From the NCBI GenBank assembly GCA_023437885.1, contig JAEZFH010000435.1:1-6811 (forward strand): DNA of 6,811 nucleotides. Reading direction: 5' to 3'. Source of the stretch: Bacillota bacterium (GTDB lineage: Bacteria; Bacillota; Clostridia; Lachnospirales; Lachnospiraceae). The position numbers and the translations under genes are program-made. This document shows positions 1-5,419 of this stretch, piece by piece. Each line of letters starts with the position of its first letter. Within the stretch, counting starts at the first letter, position 1. The notes beneath the pieces were generated by a model. That model saw only the letters and a program-made list of their open reading frames with translations, searched no databases and was not told the DNA's origin.

Positions 1-2
1 CC

Positions 3-842
3 AGCGTGGAGTATCCCCCACAACAACCCCACGCCGCAGAACCGGTACTCACAAATCCTAATGCGACGGACGAAGACTCGGTGCAAGAGCAGGAGGCTTC
101 TCTTACGGAGCGCTTGGAAGAAACAAACGAAGCAAATTCCAAGGAGGATGCCAAGGAGCATACCGGCACCCCAGATAAAAAAACCAATAAAGAAAAGGGA
201 AAATATGCTGGAAAGAAGGTATATCTGACCTTTGATGACGGTCCAAGCATTTACACCGGCGATATTCTCGACATATTAGAGGAATATCAGGTCAAAGCTA
301 CCTTTTTTGTGGTAGGCAAGGAGGATAAGAAGTCCAAGAAGCTTTACCAAAGAATTGTAGAAGAAGGACATACCTTGGGAATGCATTCTTATTCCCATCA
401 GTATTCTAAAATATATAATTCCATAGAAGATTTTGATAAGGACTTTACAAAACTATGGAAATTGTTATATGATACTACTGGGTACAAGCCTTCTATTTTC
501 CGTTTTCCGGGGGGAAGCAATAATTTGGAGAACAGGAATGGGACAGAAGACTTTATTCGATATTTGAATAAAGCAGGGATTGTATATTTTGATTGGAATG
601 TGCTGAACGGAGATGCTACAGGAGTGAAATTTAGCGAGGAACAGCTGATTGATAATGTCCTAAGTGGTGTAGCCGTGAAAGAGAATGCCATTGTATTGAT
701 GCATGACACCGAAACGAAACAGAAAACAGTAGATTCACTGCCTGGACTGCTGGACATTCTAGTATCGGAGGGTGCACAAATTCTTCCTCTTGATAATGAG
801 GTTAAACCGATTCAAATGATTAAGACCGATACAGTCAAATAA
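3..842 (+). CDS. Polysaccharide deacetylase (NodB domain, PgdA/PdaC-like), 5' end outside window
   Basis: This is a metal-dependent carbohydrate esterase (CE4 family) that probably removes acetyl groups from peptidoglycan GlcNAc or MurNAc outside the membrane. The frame is open to the left edge. A GTG at 6 could be a start, but no ribosome site can be seen, so I treat the gene as 5'-partial; a signal or anchor segment probably lies upstream. Counting from that GTG, residues 1-65 are a polar, acidic linker rich in Glu, Lys and Pro. The NodB domain follows: TFDDGP at 75-80 (catalytic base D77, metal ligand D78), HSYSH at 127-131 (metal ligands H127 and H131), RFPGG at 166-170, FDWNV at 196-200 and LMHD at 231-234 (catalytic H233). 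All five CE4 motifs are intact, so it should be active. A bactofilin gene starts 27 nt after the stop. The substrate is inferred from family and context; another cell-surface polysaccharide is possible. Confidence 0.9.
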   Translation, partial: SVEYPPQQPHAAEPVLTNPNATDEDSVQEQEASLTERLEETNEANSKEDAKEHTGTPDKKTNKEKGKYAGKKVYLTFDDGPSIYTGDILDILEEYQVKATFFVVGKEDKKSKKLYQRIVEEGHTLGMHSYSHQYSKIYNSIEDFDKDFTKLWKLLYDTTGYKPSIFRFPGGSNNLENRNGTEDFIRYLNKAGIVYFDWNVLNGDATGVKFSEEQLIDNVLSGVAVKENAIVLMHDTETKQKTVDSLPGLLDILVSEGAQILPLDNEVKPIQMIKTDTVK

Positions 843-869
843 AACCAAAAACAGGGAGGTATTTAACGA

Positions 870-1715
870 ATGGGTTTTTTCAAGGATTTTAAGGAAGACA
901 TATCTCAGGCGATGAATGAGCTGTTGCCGGAGGAGGAAGCGAAGGAGCAGCTTGTGGATACGTTGGACTTCGGAGAAATTGTTTTAGATGAGGTATCGGA
1001 CAGCGGTCTTATGAAGGAATGGCTGGAAGAGTTTGCGCAGGATGAAGCGGAGAAGCTTGATGCCGGAGCGATACGGGATGAGGATGCAGATCAAAAGGAA
1101 ACGGATGTTGAAGAATATGCATTTGAATTAGAGGAAGAAGAGGGCGAAGATATGGATGATAATGTGGATCTTGAGTTATTGGAAGCAATGAATGCGGAAG
1201 ATGAGGCTGGGAATGAACCAGAAGCAAAGGAAAAGACAGCAGCCAAAGTACGAACCGCGTCTGTGGTAAGTGATGATGATGTAACTGTGATCACGAAGGG
1301 TACTACGATTAACGGAAGCATTTCATCGGATGGCTCTCTGGAAATTAACGGAACAATTACGGGAGATGTGGAATGCCTGGGTAAATTATCGATTACCGGT
1401 AAGATCAAAGGCAATTCTTCCGCAGCAGAGATTTATGTAAATACAGAACGCCTTGAGGGAAGCATCACCAGCGAAGGAAGTGTTAAGGTAGGGCTTGGTA
1501 CAGTAGTTATCGGTGATGTCGTGGGTACATCAGGCGTAATTGCAGGTGCGATTAAAGGAGAGATTGATATCAACGGACCGATTGTTATCGATTCCACTGC
1601 AATTATAAAGGGTAATATTAAGGCAAAATCCGTACAGATCAATAACGGTGCAGTAATTGAAGGCTTCTGTTCCTTGAGCTATTCTGCCGTTGATGTGGAT
1701 AATGTATTTGAATAA
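870..1715 (+). CDS. Bactofilin (polymer-forming cytoskeletal protein) with long acidic N-terminal region
   Basis: Bactofilins polymerise without nucleotide into filaments through a right-handed beta-helix and often position cell-wall enzymes at the membrane. The helix domain spans about residues 137-269 of 281, with repeating short strands separated by Gly and polar turns (TTINGSISSDGSLEINGT, GDVECLGKLSITGKIKG, GVIAGAIKGEIDINGP). Residues 1-136 are an unusually long, very acidic region, densest at about 76-122. The protein starts MGFFKDFKED, a short hydrophobic-basic peptide that could bind the membrane, as the N-terminus of Caulobacter BacA does. The ATG at 870 has a strong AGGGAGGT ribosome site at 853-860. 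The 27-nt gap after the deacetylase points to co-transcription and suggests the filament works with that wall-modifying enzyme; this link is inference. No terminator is evident after the stop. Confidence 0.88.
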   Translation: MGFFKDFKEDISQAMNELLPEEEAKEQLVDTLDFGEIVLDEVSDSGLMKEWLEEFAQDEAEKLDAGAIRDEDADQKETDVEEYAFELEEEEGEDMDDNVDLELLEAMNAEDEAGNEPEAKEKTAAKVRTASVVSDDDVTVITKGTTINGSISSDGSLEINGTITGDVECLGKLSITGKIKGNSSAAEIYVNTERLEGSITSEGSVKVGLGTVVIGDVVGTSGVIAGAIKGEIDINGPIVIDSTAIIKGNIKAKSVQINNGAVIEGFCSLSYSAVDVDNVFE

Positions 1716-1760
1716 TTAGCCGGAAACATAGATAAGTTGAATTAAGTTTTCGTATATAGG

Positions 1761-1800
1761 AATGATGATAGTATTTTTATAGCAATGATTATAGTATTTT
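1761..1800. repeat. Two near-identical 17-nt direct repeats, 23-nt period
   Basis: The word AATGATGATAGTATTTT at 1761-1777 recurs as AATGATTATAGTATTTT at 1784-1800, with 16 of 17 positions identical. The 23-nt period is close to two turns of the DNA helix, which would put both copies on the same face. A weaker third resemblance lies around 1830-1850. It sits just upstream of the promoter-like words before pyrH, so an operator for a repressor or activator is possible, but the low sequence complexity makes chance or slippage also possible. Confidence 0.5.
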
Positions 1801-1919
1801 GTTCTGGTATTATGCTTTGACTTATGGTAGATTATAATAGTGTGTTTTGTATGTAATTTTGATACAATTTAGAGCCATAGTAATCAAAGCACATATGAAT
1901 TGCACCTGCAGGCAGCGCA

Positions 1920-1945
1920 AGTGCTACCTTCTGCAAGGCAGCACT
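1920..1945 (+). promoter_or_regulatory. Strong RNA hairpin in pyrH leader
   Basis: AGTGCT (1920-1925) pairs with AGCACT (1940-1945) and CCTT (1927-1930) pairs with AAGG (1935-1938). One A-C mismatch separates the two helices and a CTGC tetraloop closes the hairpin. That gives ten pairs in 26 nt. There is no following T-run, so intrinsic termination is unlikely. It lies about 120 nt before the pyrH start, inside a larger foldable region. Confidence 0.5.
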
Positions 1946-2065
1946 GGTGATAAAGCATAATTCGCATGGAGAAGATTGGTAATCAGCGTGATCGTGAGGT
2001 TCTCTGATTGCTCCGTTCCTGCGGATTATTTTGCCTGTCTTGATGAAACAGCATGGAGGTCTTAT

Positions 2066-2770
2066 ATGAAAGGATATGAAAGGGTACAGCTTAAATTAAG
2101 CGGTGAAGCCCTGGCAGGGGATAAAAAGACGGGCTTTTGCGAAGAGACCTGTATCGGAGTGGCCAGGCAGGTGAAGCAGCTGGTCGAGGACGGGGTTCAG
2201 GTCAGTATTGTAATCGGCGGAGGTAACTTCTGGAGAGGAAGAACCAGTGAAACCATTGACCGTACAAAGGCGGACCAGATTGGTATGCTGGCTACAGTTA
2301 TGAACTGTATCTATGTATCAGAGATATTCCGTTATGTCGGAATGAAAACAAAGGTGTACACTCCCTTTGCCTGTGGAAGTATGACGGAACTTTTTTCTAA
2401 GGATGAGGTTACCGGGTATATGGAACAAGGTGGAGTCGCATTTCTGGCAGGAGGTACGGGGCACCCCTACTTCTCGACAGACACTGCAACCGTGCTTCGT
2501 GCTGTAGAGTTGGACTGTGATATAATATTAATGGCCCGGGCTGTGGATGGGGTATATGACAGTGACCCGAAGAAGAATCCGAATGCCGTTAAATATTCAG
2601 AGATAGCGCTTCAGGAAGTTTTGGATAAGAAGCTGGGCGTAGTTGATATGACTGCAACCGTGCTGTGCATAGAGAATAAAATGCCAATTCTTTTATTCGG
2701 TTTATCCGAGGAAGCAAGTATCGTCAAAGCGGCAGCCGGTTTATCGGATGGCACCAGAATGACAGTATAA
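2066..2770 (+). CDS. pyrH: UMP kinase (uridylate kinase)
   Basis: The enzyme phosphorylates UMP to UDP with ATP in the cytoplasm, the step in pyrimidine synthesis that feeds UTP, CTP and UDP-sugars for the wall. It belongs to the amino-acid kinase fold and is normally a hexamer. The frame is open from a TTG at 1976, but the ATG at 2066 is the likely start: GGAGGT lies at 2055-2060, five bases before it, and the resulting 234 residues match the family length, while the extra 30 residues show no kinase similarity. Motifs from this start are KLSGEAL at 10-16 (ATP site), GGGNFWRG at 51-58, D70 in TKADQIGM (UMP binding), GGTGHPYFSTDTA at 129-141, AVDGVYDSDP at 159-168 and the C-terminal GT-MTV. 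The gene heads the pyrH-frr-uppS-cdsA-dxr-rseP series but is preceded by a bactofilin rather than the common rpsB-tsf pair. Confidence 0.96.
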   Translation: MKGYERVQLKLSGEALAGDKKTGFCEETCIGVARQVKQLVEDGVQVSIVIGGGNFWRGRTSETIDRTKADQIGMLATVMNCIYVSEIFRYVGMKTKVYTPFACGSMTELFSKDEVTGYMEQGGVAFLAGGTGHPYFSTDTATVLRAVELDCDIILMARAVDGVYDSDPKKNPNAVKYSEIALQEVLDKKLGVVDMTATVLCIENKMPILLFGLSEEASIVKAAAGLSDGTRMTV

Positions 2771-2880
2771 GGTCGATGGACATTTTACCTGCGAAAGTAC
2801 TTTCATGAGTTTATGCAAGTTCTTTCGTGCGCATACAAAGGTACGTTCATATGGATACACAGATGGGTGCTCATCCTGGT

Positions 2881-2915
2881 ACGAAGTGCAACATATCATG
2901 GATGCTTGCATTCGT
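2881..2915 (+). promoter_or_regulatory. Strong hairpin 22 nt upstream of the frr ribosome site
   Basis: ACGAA-g-TGCAA (2881-2891) pairs with TTGCA-TTCGT (2906-2915), giving ten pairs with a single bulged G. CAT (2892-2894) can add three more with ATG (2902-2904), bulging c2905. A T-run (2923-2927) begins eight bases beyond the stem, too far for a classical intrinsic terminator. It lies in the 179-nt pyrH-frr spacer. That spacer also holds a weaker CGAAAG (2792-2797) / CTTTCG (2822-2827) pairing, in which a 12-base palindrome at 2793-2804 competes. A processing site, an mRNA stabiliser or a translation control element are all possible. Confidence 0.45.
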
Positions 2916-2949
2916 GGTATGATTTTTAAATATAAATGGAGGGATGAAA

Positions 2950-3504
2950 ATGGAGGCAAAGCTAGAGCAATTCAATTCAAAAATGGAGAAGACCGTGGAT
3001 ACCTTGAACGAAGAGTATTCCACGATACGTGCGGGCAGAGCAAATCCACATCTGTTAGATAAGCTAAGAGTGGATTATTATGGACAGCCATCCCCGCTTC
3101 AGTCAGTAGCAAATATTTCTGTGCCCGAGGCAAGAGTTATTCAAATTCAGCCATGGGAAAGTAAATTAATCAAAGAAATTGAGAAAGCAATCATAGTTTC
3201 CGATCTGGGGCTGACACCGAGCAATGACGGAAAGATTATACGCCTGGTATTTCCTGAGCTTACCGAGGAAAGAAGAAAAGACCTGGTTAAGGATATCAAG
3301 AAAAAGGCGGAGAGTGCCAAGGTTGCAATCAGAAATATCAGACGCGATGCAAACGAGCTATTCAAGAAGCAGAATAAAGCCAGTGAGATTTCAGAGGATG
3401 AATTCAAGCATCTTGAGGACAACGTTCAGAAGATTACGGACCATTATATCGCTGAAATTGATAAAATCATGGAAAATAAATCAAAAGAAATTCTTACGGT
3501 GTAA
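2950..3504 (+). CDS. frr: Ribosome recycling factor
   Basis: RRF works with EF-G to split the post-termination ribosome so that subunits can be reused. Two in-frame ATGs exist, at 2944 and 2950. The ribosome site GGAGGG (2938-2943) directly abuts the first but lies six bases before the second, so I choose 2950, giving MEAKLEQFNS and 184 residues, essentially the family length of about 185. Hallmarks are STIRAGRANPHLLD at about 24-37, VDYYGQPSPLQSVANISVPEAR at 41-62, QIQPWE at 65-70, SNDGKIIRLVFPELTEERR at 91-109 and RNIRRDAN at 128-135, the conserved arginine patch that contacts 23S rRNA. The C-terminal helix ends KSKEILTV. Nothing is missing. It is separated from pyrH by 179 nt, a wide gap for this pair. 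Confidence 0.97.
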   Translation: MEAKLEQFNSKMEKTVDTLNEEYSTIRAGRANPHLLDKLRVDYYGQPSPLQSVANISVPEARVIQIQPWESKLIKEIEKAIIVSDLGLTPSNDGKIIRLVFPELTEERRKDLVKDIKKKAESAKVAIRNIRRDANELFKKQNKASEISEDEFKHLEDNVQKITDHYIAEIDKIMENKSKEILTV

Positions 3505-3558
3505 TGTAATTTTGGGGTGTTTCAAAAGTCTTTTGGTCAGCGCATTCGGGTTGAATAA

Positions 3559-3580
3559 AGTGTTTTTGGAACACTCTTTT
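3559..3580 (+). terminator. Weak terminator-like hairpin between frr and uppS
   Basis: AGTGTT (3559-3564) pairs with AACACT (3570-3575) around TTTGG, followed by CTTTT. The stem is short and AT-rich and the T-run is only four bases, so termination would be partial at best. GTGTTTC (3518-3524) can alternatively pair with GGAACAC (3568-3574, one G-U), which would disrupt this hairpin. The uppS ribosome site begins 11 bases further on. It could equally be a chance pairing. Confidence 0.25.
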
Positions 3581-3602
3581 CCATTATATGAGGGAGAACA
3601 GG

Positions 3603-4319
3603 ATGCAGGATAAGGAATTAATCATACCGAGGCATGTGGCAATCATTATGGACGGCAACGGCCGCTGGGCTAAAAAGAAGAGGATGCCTCGCAATTACGG
3701 TCATACTCAGGGCAGCAAGAACGTTGAGAAGATATGTGAGGATGCATATAAGATGGGGATACAGTATCTTACGGTATATGCTTTTTCAACAGAGAACTGG
3801 CGCCGTCCCAAGGATGAGACAGATGCATTAATGAAGCTGCTGCAGACTTATCTGGAGACCAGCATTAAGACAAGTGCCAAGAATAATATGAGAGTCCGCA
3901 TTATAGGAGATATCTCGGGATTATCCGGAGATATTCAAAGAAGTATCTCGGAGCTGGAGGAAGCCTCGAAGAATAACACAGGCTTGAATTTCCAGGTGGC
4001 AATTAATTACGGCGGACGGGATGAATTGCTTCGCGCAGCCAAAGCGCTGGCGATGGATTTGAAGGATAATAAAACGAAGCTTGATCAAATCGATGAAGCG
4101 GGTTTTGAACAGTATCTGGATACCAGAGAAATACCGGACCCCGACCTACTGATCCGCACCAGCGGAGAGCAGAGACTGTCCAATTTCCTTCTATGGCAGC
4201 TGGCTTATACAGAGTTTTATTTTCCGGACGTACTATGGCCGGATTTTGATAAAAAGGAATTAAAGAAGGCAGTGGAATTTTATAGCAGCAGAAACAGAAA
4301 ATTTGGGGCAATATCATAA
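3603..4319 (+). CDS. uppS: Isoprenyl transferase, undecaprenyl diphosphate synthase type
   Basis: This cis-prenyltransferase adds isopentenyl diphosphate units to farnesyl diphosphate to make the C55 lipid carrier for peptidoglycan and other wall polymers. The ATG at 3603 is favoured: AGGGAG (3591-3596) lies six bases upstream. The in-frame ATG at 3588 has no ribosome site before it and would add only five residues. The 238-residue product has HVAIIMDGNGRWA at 11-23 (catalytic D17), YAFSTENWRRP at 59-69, NYGGRDEL at 135-142, DPDLLIRTSGEQRLSNFLLW at 179-198 (R185 and R191 bind the diphosphate) and E204 (likely Mg ligand). The C-terminal RNRKFG matches the family ending RxRRFG. Dxr, encoded downstream, helps supply its substrates. 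The exact chain length is inferred from family and context. Confidence 0.95.
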   Translation: MQDKELIIPRHVAIIMDGNGRWAKKKRMPRNYGHTQGSKNVEKICEDAYKMGIQYLTVYAFSTENWRRPKDETDALMKLLQTYLETSIKTSAKNNMRVRIIGDISGLSGDIQRSISELEEASKNNTGLNFQVAINYGGRDELLRAAKALAMDLKDNKTKLDQIDEAGFEQYLDTREIPDPDLLIRTSGEQRLSNFLLWQLAYTEFYFPDVLWPDFDKKELKKAVEFYSSRNRKFGAIS

Positions 4320-4324
4320 ATGAT

Positions 4325-4409
4325 AGATCATGAACCGAGCAGGGTGCATGATCTTTCGCTCCGCTCGCACGCTTACGAGCAAGCTCGCGCATGCTCACTA
4401 CGCTTTCGT
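4325..4409. repeat. GC-rich palindromic intergenic element after uppS
   Basis: AGATCATG (4325-4332) is a perfect 8-bp inverted repeat of CATGATCT (4347-4354). The sequence that follows is a compact GC-rich block full of complementary pentamers: CGAGC at 4336-4340 and 4376-4380, GCTCG at 4363-4367 and 4383-4387. These allow several mutually exclusive stems, such as 4376-4380 with 4383-4387 or with 4363-4367. Composition changes sharply to AT-rich at about 4410. A second, AT-rich inverted repeat, TATCAT-AA-ATGATA (4312-4325), spans the uppS stop. The block looks like a REP- or MITE-type dispersed element, but no terminal duplication is clear and copy number cannot be judged from one window. With only TCTTT after the first stem, terminator function would be weak. 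Confidence 0.4.
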
Positions 4410-4439
4410 TATATTAATATCTCATTTTGGAGGTAGACT

Positions 4440-5240
4440 ATGTTTAGGACAAGATTACTCAGCGGAATTATTTTAATGGTAATTGCGATTACAGTGGTAG
4501 TTCTGGGAGGTAATGTATTATTTGCAGTCATATTAGCAATATCTATGATCGGCTTAAATGAATTGTACAAAATTGTTCGGGTGAATAATACCCTTCCGGG
4601 CGTCATGGGCTATCTTGGGGCATTCGCCTATTATATGCTGCTTTATTTTAATTTGTCCGAACATCAGTTAATGCTGTTTATTATATTTTTAATGCTGTTG
4701 ATGTCCGTCTATGTTTTCGGTTTCCCCAAATACTCTACAGAACAGATTGCGGTTGCTTTTTTGGGACTCTTTTATGTGAGCATTATGTTAAGCTACATAT
4801 ATCAGGTCCGCAGGTTGGAAGACGGTGCCTGGATCGTATGGCTGATCTTTATCGGGGCCTGGGGTTCCGATACCTGTGCTTATGCCGTAGGTATGCTGTT
4901 TGGAAAGCACAAATTTGCTCCGAAGCTCAGCCCGAAAAAAACCATAGAGGGATGTATCGGCGGAGTCGCGGGAGCTGCATTGATCGGATTTTTATATGCA
5001 ACAGCCATTCACAGCCAAATTACTAATATGATGAATCCGCAATTGGTATTTGCAGTGATCGGCGCTGCATCCAGTATTATCTCACAAATAGGAGATTTAG
5101 CGGCTTCTGCAATCAAGAGAAATCATAACATTAAGGATTACGGAACCCTGATACCGGGGCACGGGGGGATTTTAGACCGTTTTGACAGTATTATATTTAC
5201 GGCTCCGATTGTATATTATTTGGCTACCATGCTTATATAG
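4440..5240 (+). CDS. cdsA: Phosphatidate cytidylyltransferase (CDP-diacylglycerol synthase)
   Basis: This integral membrane enzyme converts phosphatidic acid and CTP to CDP-diacylglycerol, the branch point to phosphatidylglycerol, cardiolipin and other phospholipids. The ATG at 4440 has a strong GGAGGT site at 4429-4434, five bases upstream. The 266 residues hold about eight hydrophobic segments (roughly 6-39, 54-95, 104-122, 131-150, 171-190, 200-216, 250-266; the first two stretches probably each form two helices). The family signature is complete near the C-terminus: SAIKRNHNIKDYGTLIPGHG from 223 onward, continuing G-I-L-D246-R247-F-D249. The cytoplasmic part WGSDTCAYAVGMLFGK (141-156) followed by SPKKTIEG (164-171) is also typical. 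Length is usual for Gram-positive CdsA. It is 120 nt after uppS, with the palindromic element between. Confidence 0.96.
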   Translation: MFRTRLLSGIILMVIAITVVVLGGNVLFAVILAISMIGLNELYKIVRVNNTLPGVMGYLGAFAYYMLLYFNLSEHQLMLFIIFLMLLMSVYVFGFPKYSTEQIAVAFLGLFYVSIMLSYIYQVRRLEDGAWIVWLIFIGAWGSDTCAYAVGMLFGKHKFAPKLSPKKTIEGCIGGVAGAALIGFLYATAIHSQITNMMNPQLVFAVIGAASSIISQIGDLAASAIKRNHNIKDYGTLIPGHGGILDRFDSIIFTAPIVYYLATMLI

Positions 5241-5419
5241 GGTTTAGTAAGAGTATAGACTGCCGCGAGGAAGTGGCTTTCAAGGCAGTATCTTTGCCAG
5301 AGATTGCTTCTGGGATTAGGCAGGCTAATTGCCTGGTATGATCAGGATATTGATTAGATTGGCCTTGGAAGGTTTTTATATTCGAAAGGAGCTTATCAAG
5401 GCGACAGACGGAGGTTGGA
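5241..5419 (+). other. 179-nt cdsA-dxr spacer with three successive small hairpins
   Basis: Three inverted repeats follow each other: ACTGCC (5259-5264) with GGCAGT (5284-5289), CCAGA (5297-5301) with TCTGG (5309-5313), and CAGGC (5321-5325) with GCCTG (5331-5335). None is followed by a T-run. A weak stem with a T-run lies at 5361-5377, with GGCCT pairing to AGGTT through two G-U pairs. No open frame with a ribosome site is seen before dxr. Each helix alone is short enough to be chance. Confidence 0.3.

Larger units (their letters stand above)
1716..2065 (+). promoter_or_regulatory. 350-nt non-coding leader of pyrH: AT-rich promoter zone then structured RNA zone
   Basis: No credible protein gene is seen. 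At 1716-1870 the DNA is AT-rich, with promoter-like words: TATAAT at 1833-1838, TTGACT at 1817-1822 (only 10 nt away, too close to be its partner), and an extended minus-10 TGGTATTAT at 1805-1813. At 1895-1963 the sequence is GC-richer and strongly self-complementary. AGTGCT-a-CCTT (1920-1930) pairs with AAGG-c-AGCACT (1935-1945) around CTGC, and CACC (1903-1906) can pair with GGTG (1946-1949) outside it. A second helix pairs 1978-1986 with 2004-2012 (9 pairs, two of them G-U). A third small hairpin (2032-2053) ends two bases before the ribosome site. No U-tract follows any stem, so it is not a plain terminator. I recognise no known riboswitch or T-box. Promoter placement is uncertain. Confidence 0.45.

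Noticed and set aside
398..757. Long minus-strand frame inside the deacetylase gene
   Set aside because: It is a shadow of a well-supported gene. No antisense promoter or ribosome site was noticed, and the product looks like a codon-complement artefact rich in Ser.
1817..1838. TTGACT plus TATAAT as a sigma-A promoter
   Set aside because: The spacer is only 10 nt, far from the usual 16-18. I list the region as promoter-like but not this pair.
1895..2012. tRNA, T-box or known riboswitch in the pyrH leader
   Set aside because: No tRNA arms with a GGTTCGA-type T loop, no T-box AGGGTGG motif, and no terminator tail were found.
1976..2065. Possible 30-residue N-terminal extension of UMP kinase from a TTG codon
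   Set aside because: There is no ribosome site for the TTG, whereas GGAGGT lies five bases before the ATG at 2066. The extension has no family similarity and overlaps leader structure.
2805..3062. 85-codon plus-strand frame across the pyrH-frr spacer and into frr
   Set aside because: It overlaps frr in another frame, has no ribosome site and its product has no recognisable features.
4003..4398. 131-codon minus-strand frame over the end of uppS and the palindromic element
   Set aside because: It is mostly antisense to conserved uppS codons and shows no domain. Part of it lies in the repeat-like block.
5350..5380. TTGATT and TTTATA as a promoter for dxr
   Set aside because: Spacing is 19 nt and both hexamers are poor in an AT-rich stretch; not enough to annotate.
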